DNA of 64,000 nucleotides from assembly GCA_015999985.1 (NCBI GenBank), contig JAECRA010000011.1, forward strand, positions 20,597 through 84,596, written 5' to 3'. Source of the stretch: Comamonadaceae bacterium (GTDB taxonomy: Bacteria; Pseudomonadota; Gammaproteobacteria; Burkholderiales; Burkholderiaceae_C). Of the stretch, positions 53,334 to 62,970 are shown piece by piece. Below the pieces are notes generated by a model. That model ran no database searches. It worked only from the letters and a program-made list of their open reading frames with translations, and had not been told where the DNA came from. The first letter of the stretch is position 1; every line of letters starts with the position of its first letter. The translations under genes were made by a program, and so were the position numbers.

Positions 53334-56300
53334 TCTGAGCAGCCTCATCACGTTCTTCTTGCGTCATCATGTTGCGGGGGCCAAACATTGCATAGAGCAC
53401 GGGCAGCAGCACCAGCGCCACTATCGGCAGCACCACCATGCCGCCTACGATCACGGACGCGAAGGGGCGCTGTGTTTCGCTGCCAACGCCTGTGGACAAA
53501 GCCATAGGCAGCAATCCCAGCAGTGCCAGCAAGGCCACCAGCACCACGGAGCGCATGCGCTCGGCCGTTCCTTCCACCAGGGCTTGCATCAAAGGCATTC
53601 CCTGGCGGCGCAATTCCTCAACGGCTGAAATCACCAATAGGCCTGCCAACGCTACTTGTCCCAGTAGCGCAATGAATCCAATGGCTGCGCTGATGGATAA
53701 ATCGATTCCTGCCAGATGCAATGCGGCAAGGCCTCCGACCATGGTGAAGGGGGCGCAAAGCAAGATGACGCCCGCACTGCGCGCCTGACCCAAGGCACCG
53801 AACAACAAGGCATACACCACCAGCAAGGACAGTGGAACCACCACCTTCAGGCGTGCAGCAGCGCGCTGCTGGTTTTCCCATTCACCACCCCAGATGGCCT
53901 GGTAGCCTTCAGGCAGCTTCACGTTCTGGTTGAACAGGGCGAATGTTTCCTTGACGACAGAACCTATGTCGCGTCCTTCCACGTTGAACTTGAGCGCCAT
54001 ATAGCGCGCGTTGCCTTCACGGAAGATGGATGAGTTGCCGATCTTGACACTGACCGTTCCAACCGCATGCAGGGGCACAGAGCCACCGTTCGGCAGAGGT
54101 ATGGCGATGTTGCGTATGCGCTCCTCATCCATGCGATCTATGTAAGGCAGGCGCACGCGCACAGGAACGGGGTATTCGCCCTCCCACAGCGTGGTAGCCA
54201 GATCACCTGCCAACGCTCCGGCCAAGGTCTTTTGAGCGGTCTCCATGGCAATACCCTGGCGTGCCAAGGCGCGGCGATCGAATTCCACATGCACCTGCGG
54301 AGCAGGGGCATCGCGGTACAGGTCCAGATCCACAACCCCTTCGATGTTCTTGACAACGCCCAAGGTTGATTGAAGGATCTGCCGGAGTTGCGATATGTCT
54401 GGCCCGAAAAGCTTGAGCACAACTTGCCCGCGCGCGCCAGATGTAGATTCTTCCACGCTGTCCCGGATAGGTTGAGCGAAGTTGAACGCCACCCCTGGGA
54501 TCTCACCCAGCGTTTCACGCATTTGCTCGATCAGCTCGGGCTTGCTCACGCCTTTGCGCCATTGCCCATGTGGTTTCAGGCGCACCAGGGCCTTGGCCAA
54601 GTTCAGCGTTTCGTTATCTGTGCCGGATTCGGGACGGCCTTGCTCGGTAGTCACCGAGATTACTTCCGGGAAAACCTTAAGGCGCATACGCACGTCGCGC
54701 AGCACTTCCTGGCCTTTTTCAAGAGAAATCGAGGCAGGCATCTGCACCAGCACATAGGCGTCGCCTTCATCGAGTGCGGGTAAGAACTCTGTGCCCAGAA
54801 ATTTGGCGGAAACGCCGCCGATTAGCAGAATGACCAAGGAGGTGATGAGCACGCCGGCACGCTTGCGCCCTGTGGTCAGCACGGCGCCTATCCAGTGTTG
54901 ATAGCCGTGATGAGCCTTGTCAAAAATCTTGGGCTCATCGACCATGACATGCTTGGGCTTGAGGAAGATGGCGCACAGTGCGGGCACCAGGCCCAAGGCA
55001 AACACCAGCGCCCCCAGCAATGCAAAACTGTAGGTCATGGCCAGCGGGCGAAAGATGCGACCCTCAATGCTTTGCAGTGAAAATACGGGTATCAGAGCCG
55101 CAATCACGATGGCCATCGCGAACAAGGTGGGTTTTGCCACCGCGACCGCAGAGTCAATGATGATCTCCCTCATCTCGCGGCGGTTGGTAGGCTTGCGAAG
55201 CCGCGCGTTCCGGATGATGTTTTCTGCAAGAACCACCGCGCCGTCCACCATGATGCCGAAATCAATCGCCCCCATGGAGATGAGGTTGGCCGGCATGCCC
55301 AGCAGGTACAGGCCTATGAACGCTGTAAGCAAGGAAAGCGGGATCACCGTGGCCACAATCAACGAGCCACGCAGACTGCGAAGGAAGAGCCACAACACAC
55401 CCACGATCAATGTGGCACCAAACAAAAGGTTGTGTTGTACAGTGGCGAGCGTGTGGCCGACCAGATCGGAGCGATCGTAGTTGGTGACCATGCTCATCCC
55501 TTCGGGCAAGCCGCCGCTGTTGAGCTCCTCCACTTTGAGGTGGATGGCGTCCAGCACCACGGAAGGGTTCTCACCGCGTTTGAGCAGCACGATGCCTTGC
55601 ACCACATCGTCGTGTTCGTCTTGGCCGACCGACCCTTGGCGCGGTGTGTGTGACTGCAATACGCGCGCCACGTCCCCCACGGTTACGGGTGCGCCGCCGC
55701 GCAGAGCAATCACCACCGTCTGAATGTCCTGTGGAGTGTTGAGCAGTCCAATGCCGCGGATGATGAGAGACTGCTCACCACGCCGCATCAGGCCGCCACC
55801 CACGTTCCGGTTGGACTTGGAAATGGCTTCGCTCACGTCGTCCAATGTGAGTCCCATCGCGTAGAGCTTGTCTGGGTCAGCCTCTACGTGAAACTCTTTG
55901 ACAAACCCGCCGATGCTGACGATGTCTGCTACGCCTTGAACTTGCTTTAGCACGCGCACGACACGCCATTCCTGCTCTGTGCGCAGTTGGGCGAGGGTGT
56001 GGCGATCGCTTTTGAGCTGGTAGTAGAAAATCTTGCCAAGCGGCGTGTAATCTGGCGCCATCTCAGGCGTCACGCCCTCCGGAAGATCTGCTTGTGGCAG
56101 GCGCTGCGCCACTTCGGCGCGCGCCGTGAAACTCTTGGCGTGGTCATCAAAGACCAGGTTTACCATCGCAAGTCCGAAGTAGCTCTCCGAGCGAAGCGAT
56201 GCAAGGCCCGGGGTTCCATTGAGAGCGCGCTCCAATGGTTGGGTAATCTGCCGTTCCACTTCCTCCGGTGCCAGACCGGGTGCTTGGGCGATTACGCCGA

Positions 56301-56439
56301 CCTGGACGTTGGTGACGTCAGGGTAGGCTTCGATGGCAGTATGCAAGTATGCATACACGCCGAACACAGCTATGGCGAGTGTGGCGCACAGGGCGACCAT
56401 GCGCCTGTGCACGACGAACGCAATCAGAGAGCGCAGCAT
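53326..56439 (-). CDS. CzcA/CusA-family heavy-metal RND pump
   Basis: A 1037-residue proton-driven inner membrane pump. The N-terminal TM1 and porter loops begin LIAFVVHRRMVALCATLAIAVFGVYAY. The TM4 proton-relay motif reads DFGIMVDGAVVLAEN, with both Asp and the Glu used in divalent-cation pumps of the CzcA type, rather than the AxxxDAxxxxxEN pattern of CusA. This favours Zn/Co/Cd (or Ni) over Cu/Ag. It lies between the adaptor gene (13 bp) and the TolC-type gene (8-bp overlap). Confidence 0.93.
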   Translation of the reverse strand: MLRSLIAFVVHRRMVALCATLAIAVFGVYAYLHTAIEAYPDVTNVQVGVIAQAPGLAPEEVERQITQPLERALNGTPGLASLRSESYFGLAMVNLVFDDHAKSFTARAEVAQRLPQADLPEGVTPEMAPDYTPLGKIFYYQLKSDRHTLAQLRTEQEWRVVRVLKQVQGVADIVSIGGFVKEFHVEADPDKLYAMGLTLDDVSEAISKSNRNVGGGLMRRGEQSLIIRGIGLLNTPQDIQTVVIALRGGAPVTVGDVARVLQSHTPRQGSVGQDEHDDVVQGIVLLKRGENPSVVLDAIHLKVEELNSGGLPEGMSMVTNYDRSDLVGHTLATVQHNLLFGATLIVGVLWLFLRSLRGSLIVATVIPLSLLTAFIGLYLLGMPANLISMGAIDFGIMVDGAVVLAENIIRNARLRKPTNRREMREIIIDSAVAVAKPTLFAMAIVIAALIPVFSLQSIEGRIFRPLAMTYSFALLGALVFALGLVPALCAIFLKPKHVMVDEPKIFDKAHHGYQHWIGAVLTTGRKRAGVLITSLVILLIGGVSAKFLGTEFLPALDEGDAYVLVQMPASISLEKGQEVLRDVRMRLKVFPEVISVTTEQGRPESGTDNETLNLAKALVRLKPHGQWRKGVSKPELIEQMRETLGEIPGVAFNFAQPIRDSVEESTSGARGQVVLKLFGPDISQLRQILQSTLGVVKNIEGVVDLDLYRDAPAPQVHVEFDRRALARQGIAMETAQKTLAGALAGDLATTLWEGEYPVPVRVRLPYIDRMDEERIRNIAIPLPNGGSVPLHAVGTVSVKIGNSSIFREGNARYMALKFNVEGRDIGSVVKETFALFNQNVKLPEGYQAIWGGEWENQQRAAARLKVVVPLSLLVVYALLFGALGQARSAGVILLCAPFTMVGGLAALHLAGIDLSISAAIGFIALLGQVALAGLLVISAVEELRRQGMPLMQALVEGTAERMRSVVLVALLALLGLLPMALSTGVGSETQRPFASVIVGGMVVLPIVALVLLPVLYAMFGPRNMMTQEERDEAAQND

Positions 56440-56452
56440 TTCTTAGCTACGC

Positions 56453-57634
56453 TCAGAGCAACTGGGCGGCTGCGCCGTCCAGGAGCATGCCGCCCTTGAC
56501 CACAATTTTCTCTCCGGGTTTGAGGCCGGAGATCACGGGCACCAAACCGCGCGTGGGTTGGCCCAGCTCGATGGCACGGGCTTCAAACACGTCGTCCGAA
56601 CGCTGTACATAGACCACACTGCGGCTTTCGTCCTTGATAAGCACTGCCGTCACGGGAATCAACATCTGGTTCTGGTTCGACACCTGTATGCCGACCCGTG
56701 CATGCATGCCGGGGCGAAGCGCTGCGTCCTGCGCATCGAGACCAACGATCACGTTGGCACGTCGTGAATCCTTGTCCATGGTGGCACCGAGGTAAAGCAC
56801 TTTGCCTGTGAGCGGCTTAGACAATTGGGGGACGATCACCTCCACTGCGCTGCCTTTGCGAATACCCGGCATGTCGCTTTCAAACACCTCTGCGACGACG
56901 TTCAGGCTTTGCGGATCCCCCACTGAAAACAGTTCCGCACCGGGGTCAACTGCTCCGCCAAGGATGGCTTTTCTCTCAGCCACTACACCTGCACGGGGTG
57001 CGCGGAGCACCAGCCTGTCACCGCCTCCTTCGCCAAGCAAGGCTGCTGTGCCTCTGGCACGGCTCAACTCCTGCGTGGATTCACGTAGGCGGGCCTGTGC
57101 GGCGCGCAGCTCAACGTCCACGCCCACGCCTTTGTCGACCATGGTCTGTTGGCGCCGCTCTTCGGCTGCTGCCACGTCCTGCGCAGTCAGGGCCGCAGCC
57201 ATTTCGTGGCGAGTGCGCAATGCATCAGAACTGACCAATGTGGCCAACACGTCACCTTGTTTGACCACGTCACCTACATGAGCCTGTATGGTCAACACCC
57301 TGGCCGCCACGGGAACGGAAATGGAAGTGACTCGATCTTCCTTGAAGGCGACTCGCGCGGGTGCCCACGCCATTTGAACGCCTTGAGGGTCTGACACAAT
57401 CGCAATGTCCAACATGCGGGCCGAAGCCGCTTGAATTTTGACTTCGTTCTTGTTTGTGTGAACTGCTGCGGCAGCGGTTGGTTTTGGCTGGACGGGGGGA
57501 GGGGAGTCAGATGCACCGCAACCCAGTAGGGCGCACGCTGACACCCATGTTCCGAAGGCAGCGGCCCAGGGTCGGCTGTAAAAACTTGGGCCTATCCGCT
57601 TGGCGCGGAACTCACTATCAATACGCTTGTTCAT
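56453..57634 (-). CDS. CzcB-like RND periplasmic adaptor
   Basis: 393 residues. A signal ends in a lipobox-like LLGCGAS (about 36-42), so it may be lipid-anchored. The HlyD/CusB-type pattern follows: beta-barrel, lipoyl half-motifs (ARVLTIQAHVGDVVKQGDVLATLVSSDA and LRAPRAGVVAERKAILGGAVDPGAELFSVGD), a coiled-coil hairpin (about 175-205) and a C-terminal membrane-proximal domain ending VISGLKPGEKIVVKGGMLLDGAAAQLL. It is the first gene of the efflux operon, behind a candidate operator at 57743-57759. Confidence 0.9.
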   Translation of the reverse strand: MNKRIDSEFRAKRIGPSFYSRPWAAAFGTWVSACALLGCGASDSPPPVQPKPTAAAAVHTNKNEVKIQAASARMLDIAIVSDPQGVQMAWAPARVAFKEDRVTSISVPVAARVLTIQAHVGDVVKQGDVLATLVSSDALRTRHEMAAALTAQDVAAAEERRQQTMVDKGVGVDVELRAAQARLRESTQELSRARGTAALLGEGGGDRLVLRAPRAGVVAERKAILGGAVDPGAELFSVGDPQSLNVVAEVFESDMPGIRKGSAVEVIVPQLSKPLTGKVLYLGATMDKDSRRANVIVGLDAQDAALRPGMHARVGIQVSNQNQMLIPVTAVLIKDESRSVVYVQRSDDVFEARAIELGQPTRGLVPVISGLKPGEKIVVKGGMLLDGAAAQLL

Positions 57635-57960
57635 TGCATCCCTTTATCCTGGCTTGTCCTTGCAGCGAAGCGCGCTTGGCTTCGAGCTCTGGTTACAGGG
57701 TGCGATGCTAGAAACGCAGGTGAGGTCTTGGGGTGAAGCTTAGGTTACGGTTTGGTAATGTGAGACGATGGCACTGGGGTGGAACCGATGCAGAATAATT
57801 CAAAGGTATTACTGTCTCCTTCTCACGGTATTCGCCCTTAACATCAGCGGATGCTTTCTCATTCTTTGCCGAAGTGCGTTTAGTTATGAGCTCAGCTCGC
57901 ACCTTCTTTCGTGTGAGCGACCTACATCACTGAAAGCGTATTGGTACTAACTTTATCGCC
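57635..57960. other. Intergenic region between the metal efflux operon and the esterase gene
   Basis: About 325 bp with no gene. It carries the divergent promoters and the direct repeat described at 57743-57759. No other motif stands out. Confidence 0.5.
57743..57759. promoter_or_regulatory. Direct repeat, candidate binding site for the CzcR-like regulator
   Basis: GGTTAC-N5-GGTAAT: two hexamers in direct orientation with 11 bp from start to start, the layout bound by OmpR-family dimers. It lies 109 bp before the adaptor start, in the right place to control the efflux operon. Confidence 0.45.
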
Positions 57961-58638
57961 ATGACAGATCTTTCCCCTTTGCACACCCTTGAGTTCGAAA
58001 CCGGTCCTGAGCCTCGCGCCGCCATCGTGGTGATGCATGGACTTGGTGCTGACGCCAATGACTTTGCGCCGTTTGTGAGCGAGATTGATCTGAGCGCGGT
58101 GGGGCCGGTGAGATGGATTTTTCCGAACGCGCCGCAAATTCCTGTAGCCATCAATGGCGGTTATGTCATGCCAGCCTGGTACGACATATTTCCTGATCGC
58201 TCTACCGAAGACGTCGAAGGGCTGCACCGCTCCCGCGTGGCCATTGACGCGGTGCTGGCTCGCGAGCAGTCCAGGGGTATTCCTGCTGAGCGCATCGTAG
58301 TGGCCGGCTTTTCGCAGGGGTGCGCCATGGCGCTGCTGACCGGCTTACGCTTTCCCGAACGGCTAGCGGGAATCGCGGGACTTTCAGGTTATCTGCCGCT
58401 CGCAAGCCGGTTGTCTGCCGAGCGCACCAGCGCGAATGCCGATGTGCCCATTTTTCTGGCTCATGGCCGTCAAGACGAAGTGGTCGTGCCCCAACGTGCC
58501 ATGGCCTCGCGAGATGCTTTGCAGGCACTCAAATATTCCGTTGAATGGCATGAGTACAACATGCCGCATTCTGTTTGCGCCGAAGAGGTAGGCGATCTGA
58601 AACGCTGGTTGCTGCAGGTTCTGGCGCCCAAGGGCTGA
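57961..58638 (+). CDS. Carboxylesterase/phospholipase-like alpha/beta hydrolase
   Basis: 225 residues of the Abhydrolase_2 type. HGLGADANDFAPFV (26-39), RWIFPNAPQIPVAINGGYVMPAWYDI (51-76), nucleophile Ser118 in GFSQGCAMAL, the acid in AHGRQDEVVVP and the His in YNMPHSVCAEE form the complete family pattern of EstB-like carboxylesterases. It probably cleaves short-chain or acyl esters in the cytoplasm; the substrate is not known. The gene stands alone and ends with a hairpin. Confidence 0.9.
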   Translation: MTDLSPLHTLEFETGPEPRAAIVVMHGLGADANDFAPFVSEIDLSAVGPVRWIFPNAPQIPVAINGGYVMPAWYDIFPDRSTEDVEGLHRSRVAIDAVLAREQSRGIPAERIVVAGFSQGCAMALLTGLRFPERLAGIAGLSGYLPLASRLSAERTSANADVPIFLAHGRQDEVVVPQRAMASRDALQALKYSVEWHEYNMPHSVCAEEVGDLKRWLLQVLAPKG

Positions 58639-58643
58639 CTAAG

Positions 58644-58683
58644 AGCCTGCTCACGGTCTCCTCGTAGAGACATTGAACAGGCT
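58644..58683 (+). terminator. Hairpin downstream of the esterase gene
   Basis: AGCCTG (58644-58649) pairs with CAGGCT (58678-58683) and encloses GTCTC / GAGAC; it is followed by TTAAGAG. The T-run is short, so termination may be incomplete before the ABC gene. Confidence 0.4.
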
Positions 58684-58769
58684 TTAAGAGGACTGCGTAA
58701 GAGTACTGAGTAAGGGGGACACTCCTCTGTCTGACAGCGCACACGCTCAAAGGCGTGGATGATCTCGCC

Positions 58770-60578
58770 ATGCGAATGCTATGGAAGTACCTCAAACCTC
58801 AGTGGCGGCTGGCAGCGATGGCTTTGCTCCTTGCGGGCCTTAGTCAAATACTCGCGCTGGTCGATCCCATTATTTTTGGCAAGCTGATCGATGAATATGC
58901 GACTCAGAAGGGGATCAAACCCGACGACGAACTGGTACGCGGCGCATTGGCGCTGCTGGCGCTGGCAGTCGTCGTAGCGTTGGCTTCGCGGGCCGCCCGC
59001 GCGCTGCAGGAATATGTGACGCGCATGGTGGTGCAGCGCTTTGGTGCGCAGATATTCAATGACGGACTGCGGCAGACCATGCGCCTGAATTTTCAGGAGT
59101 ATGAGGATGTTCGCTCGGGCGAAACCTTGTCACTTCTGCTGCGTGTGCGCCAGTACACCGAACGCTTTATCAATGCGTTCATCAACGTTCTGTACGCCTC
59201 CGTAGTGGGGCTTGGGTTTCTTCTTTGGTATGCCGTGACCAAGAGCTGGTTGTTGGTGCCGGTGTTCCTGATTGGTTTGCTGGTGCTAGGTGGCTTGAGT
59301 GGTCTGCTCAGCCGGCAGATTCGTACCCAGCAAAGATCGATCAATCGAGAAACGACGAAGAATGCAGGGTTCATCACAGAATCGCTGCGCAACGTGGCGC
59401 TCATCAAGAGCCTGGGTCTCACCTATAGGGAGATTCGGCGCATGCAGGCAGAGACCGAGAAGATATTCGCGCTTGAAATGACCAAGGTCAGGCGCATCCG
59501 GTGGCTGAGCTTTCTGCAAGGCTCCACGCTGAGCATACTCAAGCTCTCAGTATTGTTTACGCTCCTGTGGCTGATCTTTCGAGACGTGCTTTCCACGGGC
59601 GAACTGATCGCCATGCAGTTCATCTCGGTGGCCATTCTGGCGCCCTTGCAGGAGTTGGGCACCATCATTCTCACGTGGCGCGAGGCCAGTTCCTCTATGA
59701 CCAATTTTGAGGAACTGATGGCCAAACCGGTAGAGCGCCGTCCGCCTGATGCGGTCCAATTGGGGCCCATAGAGTCATTGCGCTTCGAGCAGGTGGTATT
59801 TCGCCACCGCGGGGCGGGGGAGAACTCCATCGATGGGGTGAGTTTCAACGCTCGGCGAGGTGACACCATCGCCTTTGTGGGGCCCTCGGGGTCCGGAAAG
59901 TCAACCTTGATCAAGCTGTTGCTCGGCTTGTACAGACCAGACGAGGGTGCAGTGTTATTCAATGAAATCAACGCACGCCGTTTGCGCTACAACGAAGCGC
60001 GGCGCCAAGTTGGCTATGTGACGCAGGAAACCACTCTTTTTGCCGGTACTGTGCGTGAGAATCTGCAGTTCGTGCGTCCGGAGGCGAATGACGAGCAGAT
60101 TCTGCAGGCGCTAACGCAGGCTAAAGCCGCGCAAATCATAGAGCGGCTGCCGCAAGGCTTGAATACCCTGATAGGTGAATCGGGGTACAAGCTTTCAGGT
60201 GGCGAGCGCCAGCGGCTGTCCATCGCGCGTGCCCTGCTGCGTGAGCCTCGTTTGCTGATATTCGATGAAGCCACTTCGGCGCTGGACTCACTCACAGAGC
60301 AACAGGTCACCGAAACGGTACGCGCGCTATCGAGCAGCCATTCGTGGATCAGCATCATGATTGCGCACCGACTCTCCACCATCATGCATGCAGACACCAT
60401 CCATGTGTTGGAGCGTGGTCGCATTGTGGAGAGTGGGAACCACGAGGAGCTGGTGGAGCAAAAGGGCTTGTACTACGCCATGTGGCGCCAGCAGATTGGG
60501 GAGCGCGAAAGCATCGCCCCTCTGCTGCGTCGGGAAGTGACGGATATCCCTGAGTTCGGCCCTTCAACGGAAATTTAA
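58770..60578 (+). CDS. ABC exporter, fused membrane and ATPase domains
   Basis: 602 residues from the ATG at 58770; a GTG at 58755 is also in frame. A six-helix ABC_membrane domain (about 10-310, MLWKYLKPQWRLAAMALLLAGLSQILALVDPIIFGKLID) precedes the ATPase with Walker A GPSGSGKSTL, signature LSGGERQRLSIARALL and Walker B LLIFDEATSALDS. This is the MsbA/MDR-like exporter layout, working as a homodimer. The substrate (lipid, drug or peptide) cannot be told from sequence. It converges on the acyltransferase gene with a 51-bp gap. Confidence 0.9.
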   Translation: MRMLWKYLKPQWRLAAMALLLAGLSQILALVDPIIFGKLIDEYATQKGIKPDDELVRGALALLALAVVVALASRAARALQEYVTRMVVQRFGAQIFNDGLRQTMRLNFQEYEDVRSGETLSLLLRVRQYTERFINAFINVLYASVVGLGFLLWYAVTKSWLLVPVFLIGLLVLGGLSGLLSRQIRTQQRSINRETTKNAGFITESLRNVALIKSLGLTYREIRRMQAETEKIFALEMTKVRRIRWLSFLQGSTLSILKLSVLFTLLWLIFRDVLSTGELIAMQFISVAILAPLQELGTIILTWREASSSMTNFEELMAKPVERRPPDAVQLGPIESLRFEQVVFRHRGAGENSIDGVSFNARRGDTIAFVGPSGSGKSTLIKLLLGLYRPDEGAVLFNEINARRLRYNEARRQVGYVTQETTLFAGTVRENLQFVRPEANDEQILQALTQAKAAQIIERLPQGLNTLIGESGYKLSGGERQRLSIARALLREPRLLIFDEATSALDSLTEQQVTETVRALSSSHSWISIMIAHRLSTIMHADTIHVLERGRIVESGNHEELVEQKGLYYAMWRQQIGERESIAPLLRREVTDIPEFGPSTEI

Positions 60579-60629
60579 AGAATGCGCTTGCTGAAAAGTG
60601 TTTACCAGCTACCCGTCTGCCGGTGAGGT

Positions 60630-61793
60630 TTAAGGCATGCGCCCTAGATTTCCCAGTGGGTGATTTGCCAAGGAATCGGGGGATGTCTTTAGCCTTGGCT
60701 CCACAGCAGTTTTGGCCACATCCAGCTCCGTGTTTCGCCAAAGTAGCCAACCGCAGCCTAAGCTCAGTAGCCAAGCTACTATCATCCCAGCCACGTGGAC
60801 TGCGGTGGAACCCGGGAACAGACGTATAACTAAGCCGTTGACTGCCAGGCTCACCGGATAGTGAATCAGAAAAACCGAGTATGAAATCTTGGCCAGCCAC
60901 TCCATCAATGGATTGATCGGCGAGCGGACCAGAGCCCAGCGCCCCGGTTGCCAAAGCAAGACCAGTGCGGCCAACCCCGCCAGGGCAATGCGTTCACGCC
61001 ACTGCAGCGTCAAGCTGAGCGCTAAAAGCGCGCCAATCAACAAGGTAGCGCCCACCTTGTTGCCGGGCAATGATTTGTTCGTGCCCCAGGCCGCCAGTAC
61101 GCCCAAAGCGTAGGCGCCAAAGAAATAGGGTGCCCAGATATCACCGCTGCTATTCAGATTGAATACGCACAGTGATGTGAGCGCAGCGCTCAACAGAAGA
61201 ATGAGCGGTAGGTAGGCACCAGGGGAGAGCCTGTCTGGCAACTTTTTGGTCTGCGCATTGGGTTTTTTTGCTATCAAACTTGCTAGCAGCGCTAACAAGG
61301 CAAATAGCTGCAAATCCATGGCTACGTACCAAACGCCAGCGCTAAGTGCAGGCTGATTCAGTACGTCTTGCAGCATCAGGGCGTGCGCCAGTGCCTGAGC
61401 GACGGTGGGCGCTGCGGGCGTGTCGACGTCTTTCATCAACCCGCGTGCCAGCGCTGAGCAAAGTATTACCACCATCAATGCAGCGAGATAAGGAGGCGCC
61501 AGCCTGCGATAGCGCTGCCACACTCGCCTGGGCCATTCGGAGAGCACCACGCCGGGAGCGTCAGGCCGTGGCCAGAGGCTCTTGGTGGCCAGAAATCCGG
61601 CAATGACCAGAAAGACCTGTACCGCCATGAGAGCCTGGGTATCTAGCCAGTTCACGAAATCCGGCAAGATTCGCTCTGCTCGTTCTACCAAGGGACCGTA
61701 GTGCACCAAGTGGTGCCAGACGATAAGTTGCGAGGCTCCTGCCTTACCCCAGGTGATCCAGGGTAGAGGGGCCTGACGAGCAGGAATCGGCAT
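60630..61793 (-). CDS. Membrane acyltransferase family 3 protein
   Basis: 387 residues with about ten hydrophobic segments. The acyltransferase_3 hallmarks are WHHLVHYGPL early (the His in a TM region) and RRVWQRYRRLAPPYLAALMVV. The family transfers acyl groups to sugars or lipids (O-antigen, exopolysaccharide, Nod factor). The ending LAKISYSVFLIHYPVSLAVNGL is typical of the family. No other surface-polysaccharide gene is nearby, so the acceptor is unknown. Confidence 0.85.
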   Translation of the reverse strand: MPIPARQAPLPWITWGKAGASQLIVWHHLVHYGPLVERAERILPDFVNWLDTQALMAVQVFLVIAGFLATKSLWPRPDAPGVVLSEWPRRVWQRYRRLAPPYLAALMVVILCSALARGLMKDVDTPAAPTVAQALAHALMLQDVLNQPALSAGVWYVAMDLQLFALLALLASLIAKKPNAQTKKLPDRLSPGAYLPLILLLSAALTSLCVFNLNSSGDIWAPYFFGAYALGVLAAWGTNKSLPGNKVGATLLIGALLALSLTLQWRERIALAGLAALVLLWQPGRWALVRSPINPLMEWLAKISYSVFLIHYPVSLAVNGLVIRLFPGSTAVHVAGMIVAWLLSLGCGWLLWRNTELDVAKTAVEPRLKTSPDSLANHPLGNLGRMP

Positions 61794-61816
61794 AAGCTGG
61801 AATCTAAATCAGGCAA

Positions 61817-62668
61817 TTAGGCTAGAAACAGCGCCGGATCAACCATGACTCTGTTCAGGCTGATGGACCAATGCAGGTGCGGCCCAGTGACGCGCCCGGT
61901 GGCTCCCACCGCTCCTATGCGTTGGCCACTTGCAACTTTGTCCCCGGCTTTGACATCGGTTCGGCTCAAATGGCACATCATGCTGAGCAGGCCGCCCCCA
62001 TGATTGAGCCACACGGTGTTGCCATTGAAGAAGTAATCACCCGTATCGATCACCGTGGCGGGCAGCGGTGAGACCACCGGCGTTCCTGTCGGCGCGGCAA
62101 TGTCCATCCCGCTGTGGGGGTTGCGAGGCTGGCCATTGAAGACCCTCCTCAAACCGAACGAGCCGCTGCGTCTACCGGGGGTGGGCTGTTCCATCTTGAA
62201 TGTGCTGGGCAGCGGTTCTGTGAATGTGGCGATCACTCCAACCTGATGCGTGCGTTCGCGTTCATGGCGGCTCAAATCTTCCGGAGAAAGATCGACTGTC
62301 TTGGGCGAAACCTTCAGACGCTGTTCGCTATAGCGTTTGCTTTGAATGATGTAGGCCTCGGAACGCGTGGTTCCTGTGTGGACATCGATGCTGGCTTTTC
62401 CTGGCGTGGCAGAAAGTGGAATGCCTACCACTGCAGTCCAGACTATAGGGTCCCCCACTACCAGCAAAGGCACGCCGTCAATCGTTGCACGAGGGCGTTC
62501 CGTGGCGGGCCCCAGATCGATTCGTGCGACTCCTCCAGGAACAGCCGAGTGGCGTGGCCAAATCTGGGGGTCGGCTGCGATTGCGGCGCGTGGCAGGGCA
62601 AGACTCAGTCCCCCTAGCAACATGGTGCGGCGCATGGATTGTGGAAAAAGATCCTGGGGTGGGTTCAT
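61817..62668 (-). CDS. Exported M23 (LytM-type) peptidase
   Basis: 283 residues. A signal sequence (about 12-32, MRRTMLLGGLSLALPRAAIAA) precedes an all-beta N-terminal domain and the LytM domain (about 170-275) with HSGMDIAAPTGTPVVSPLPATV and GPHLHWSISLN. The zinc ligands HxxxD and HxH are present, so an active endopeptidase cutting peptidoglycan cross-links is likely, rather than a degenerate EnvC-type activator. Met12 is an alternative start. Confidence 0.9.
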   Translation of the reverse strand: MNPPQDLFPQSMRRTMLLGGLSLALPRAAIAADPQIWPRHSAVPGGVARIDLGPATERPRATIDGVPLLVVGDPIVWTAVVGIPLSATPGKASIDVHTGTTRSEAYIIQSKRYSEQRLKVSPKTVDLSPEDLSRHERERTHQVGVIATFTEPLPSTFKMEQPTPGRRSGSFGLRRVFNGQPRNPHSGMDIAAPTGTPVVSPLPATVIDTGDYFFNGNTVWLNHGGGLLSMMCHLSRTDVKAGDKVASGQRIGAVGATGRVTGPHLHWSISLNRVMVDPALFLA

Positions 62669-62970
62669 TTCAGTTTTTCACGTTGCTGCACATCATGAGT
62701 GCAACAACTCATAGAGATTTGCCATAGTCGTCGCCAAGCGGAAACTCAGGTCAGGCGTACGGAATGAAGCGAGTATCCGCGTTTCAGACGCACCACACGT
62801 AGCTGTTGGTGACTGACTCATCAAACAAATTCTAGATCCGCAGAGCAAGCCGCCTATGCCTCGGTATCTTATGGTTCCAAGTCTCGGTTTCGCCAGTCCT
62901 TGACATGAGTCAAAACGTTTTACCTGTGACACCTTGATACTCAGCCTATCTTAAAAAGAAGGTCTGCACC
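62669..62970. other. Intergenic region upstream of the hemerythrin gene
   Basis: About 300 bp, no gene. It carries an FNR-type site and -10 element close to the hemerythrin start (described separately); the rest shows no recognisable feature. Confidence 0.5.
62900..62941 (+). promoter_or_regulatory. FNR/Anr-type site and -10 element of the hemerythrin promoter
   Basis: TTGAC-ATGA-GTCAA (62900-62913) is a symmetrical FNR/CRP-type box (consensus TTGAT-N4-ATCAA). A -10-like GATACT follows at 62936-62941, which would put transcription start near 62948. The box is then centred 41.5 bp upstream, the exact place for class II activation by FNR-type regulators. Confidence 0.65.
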
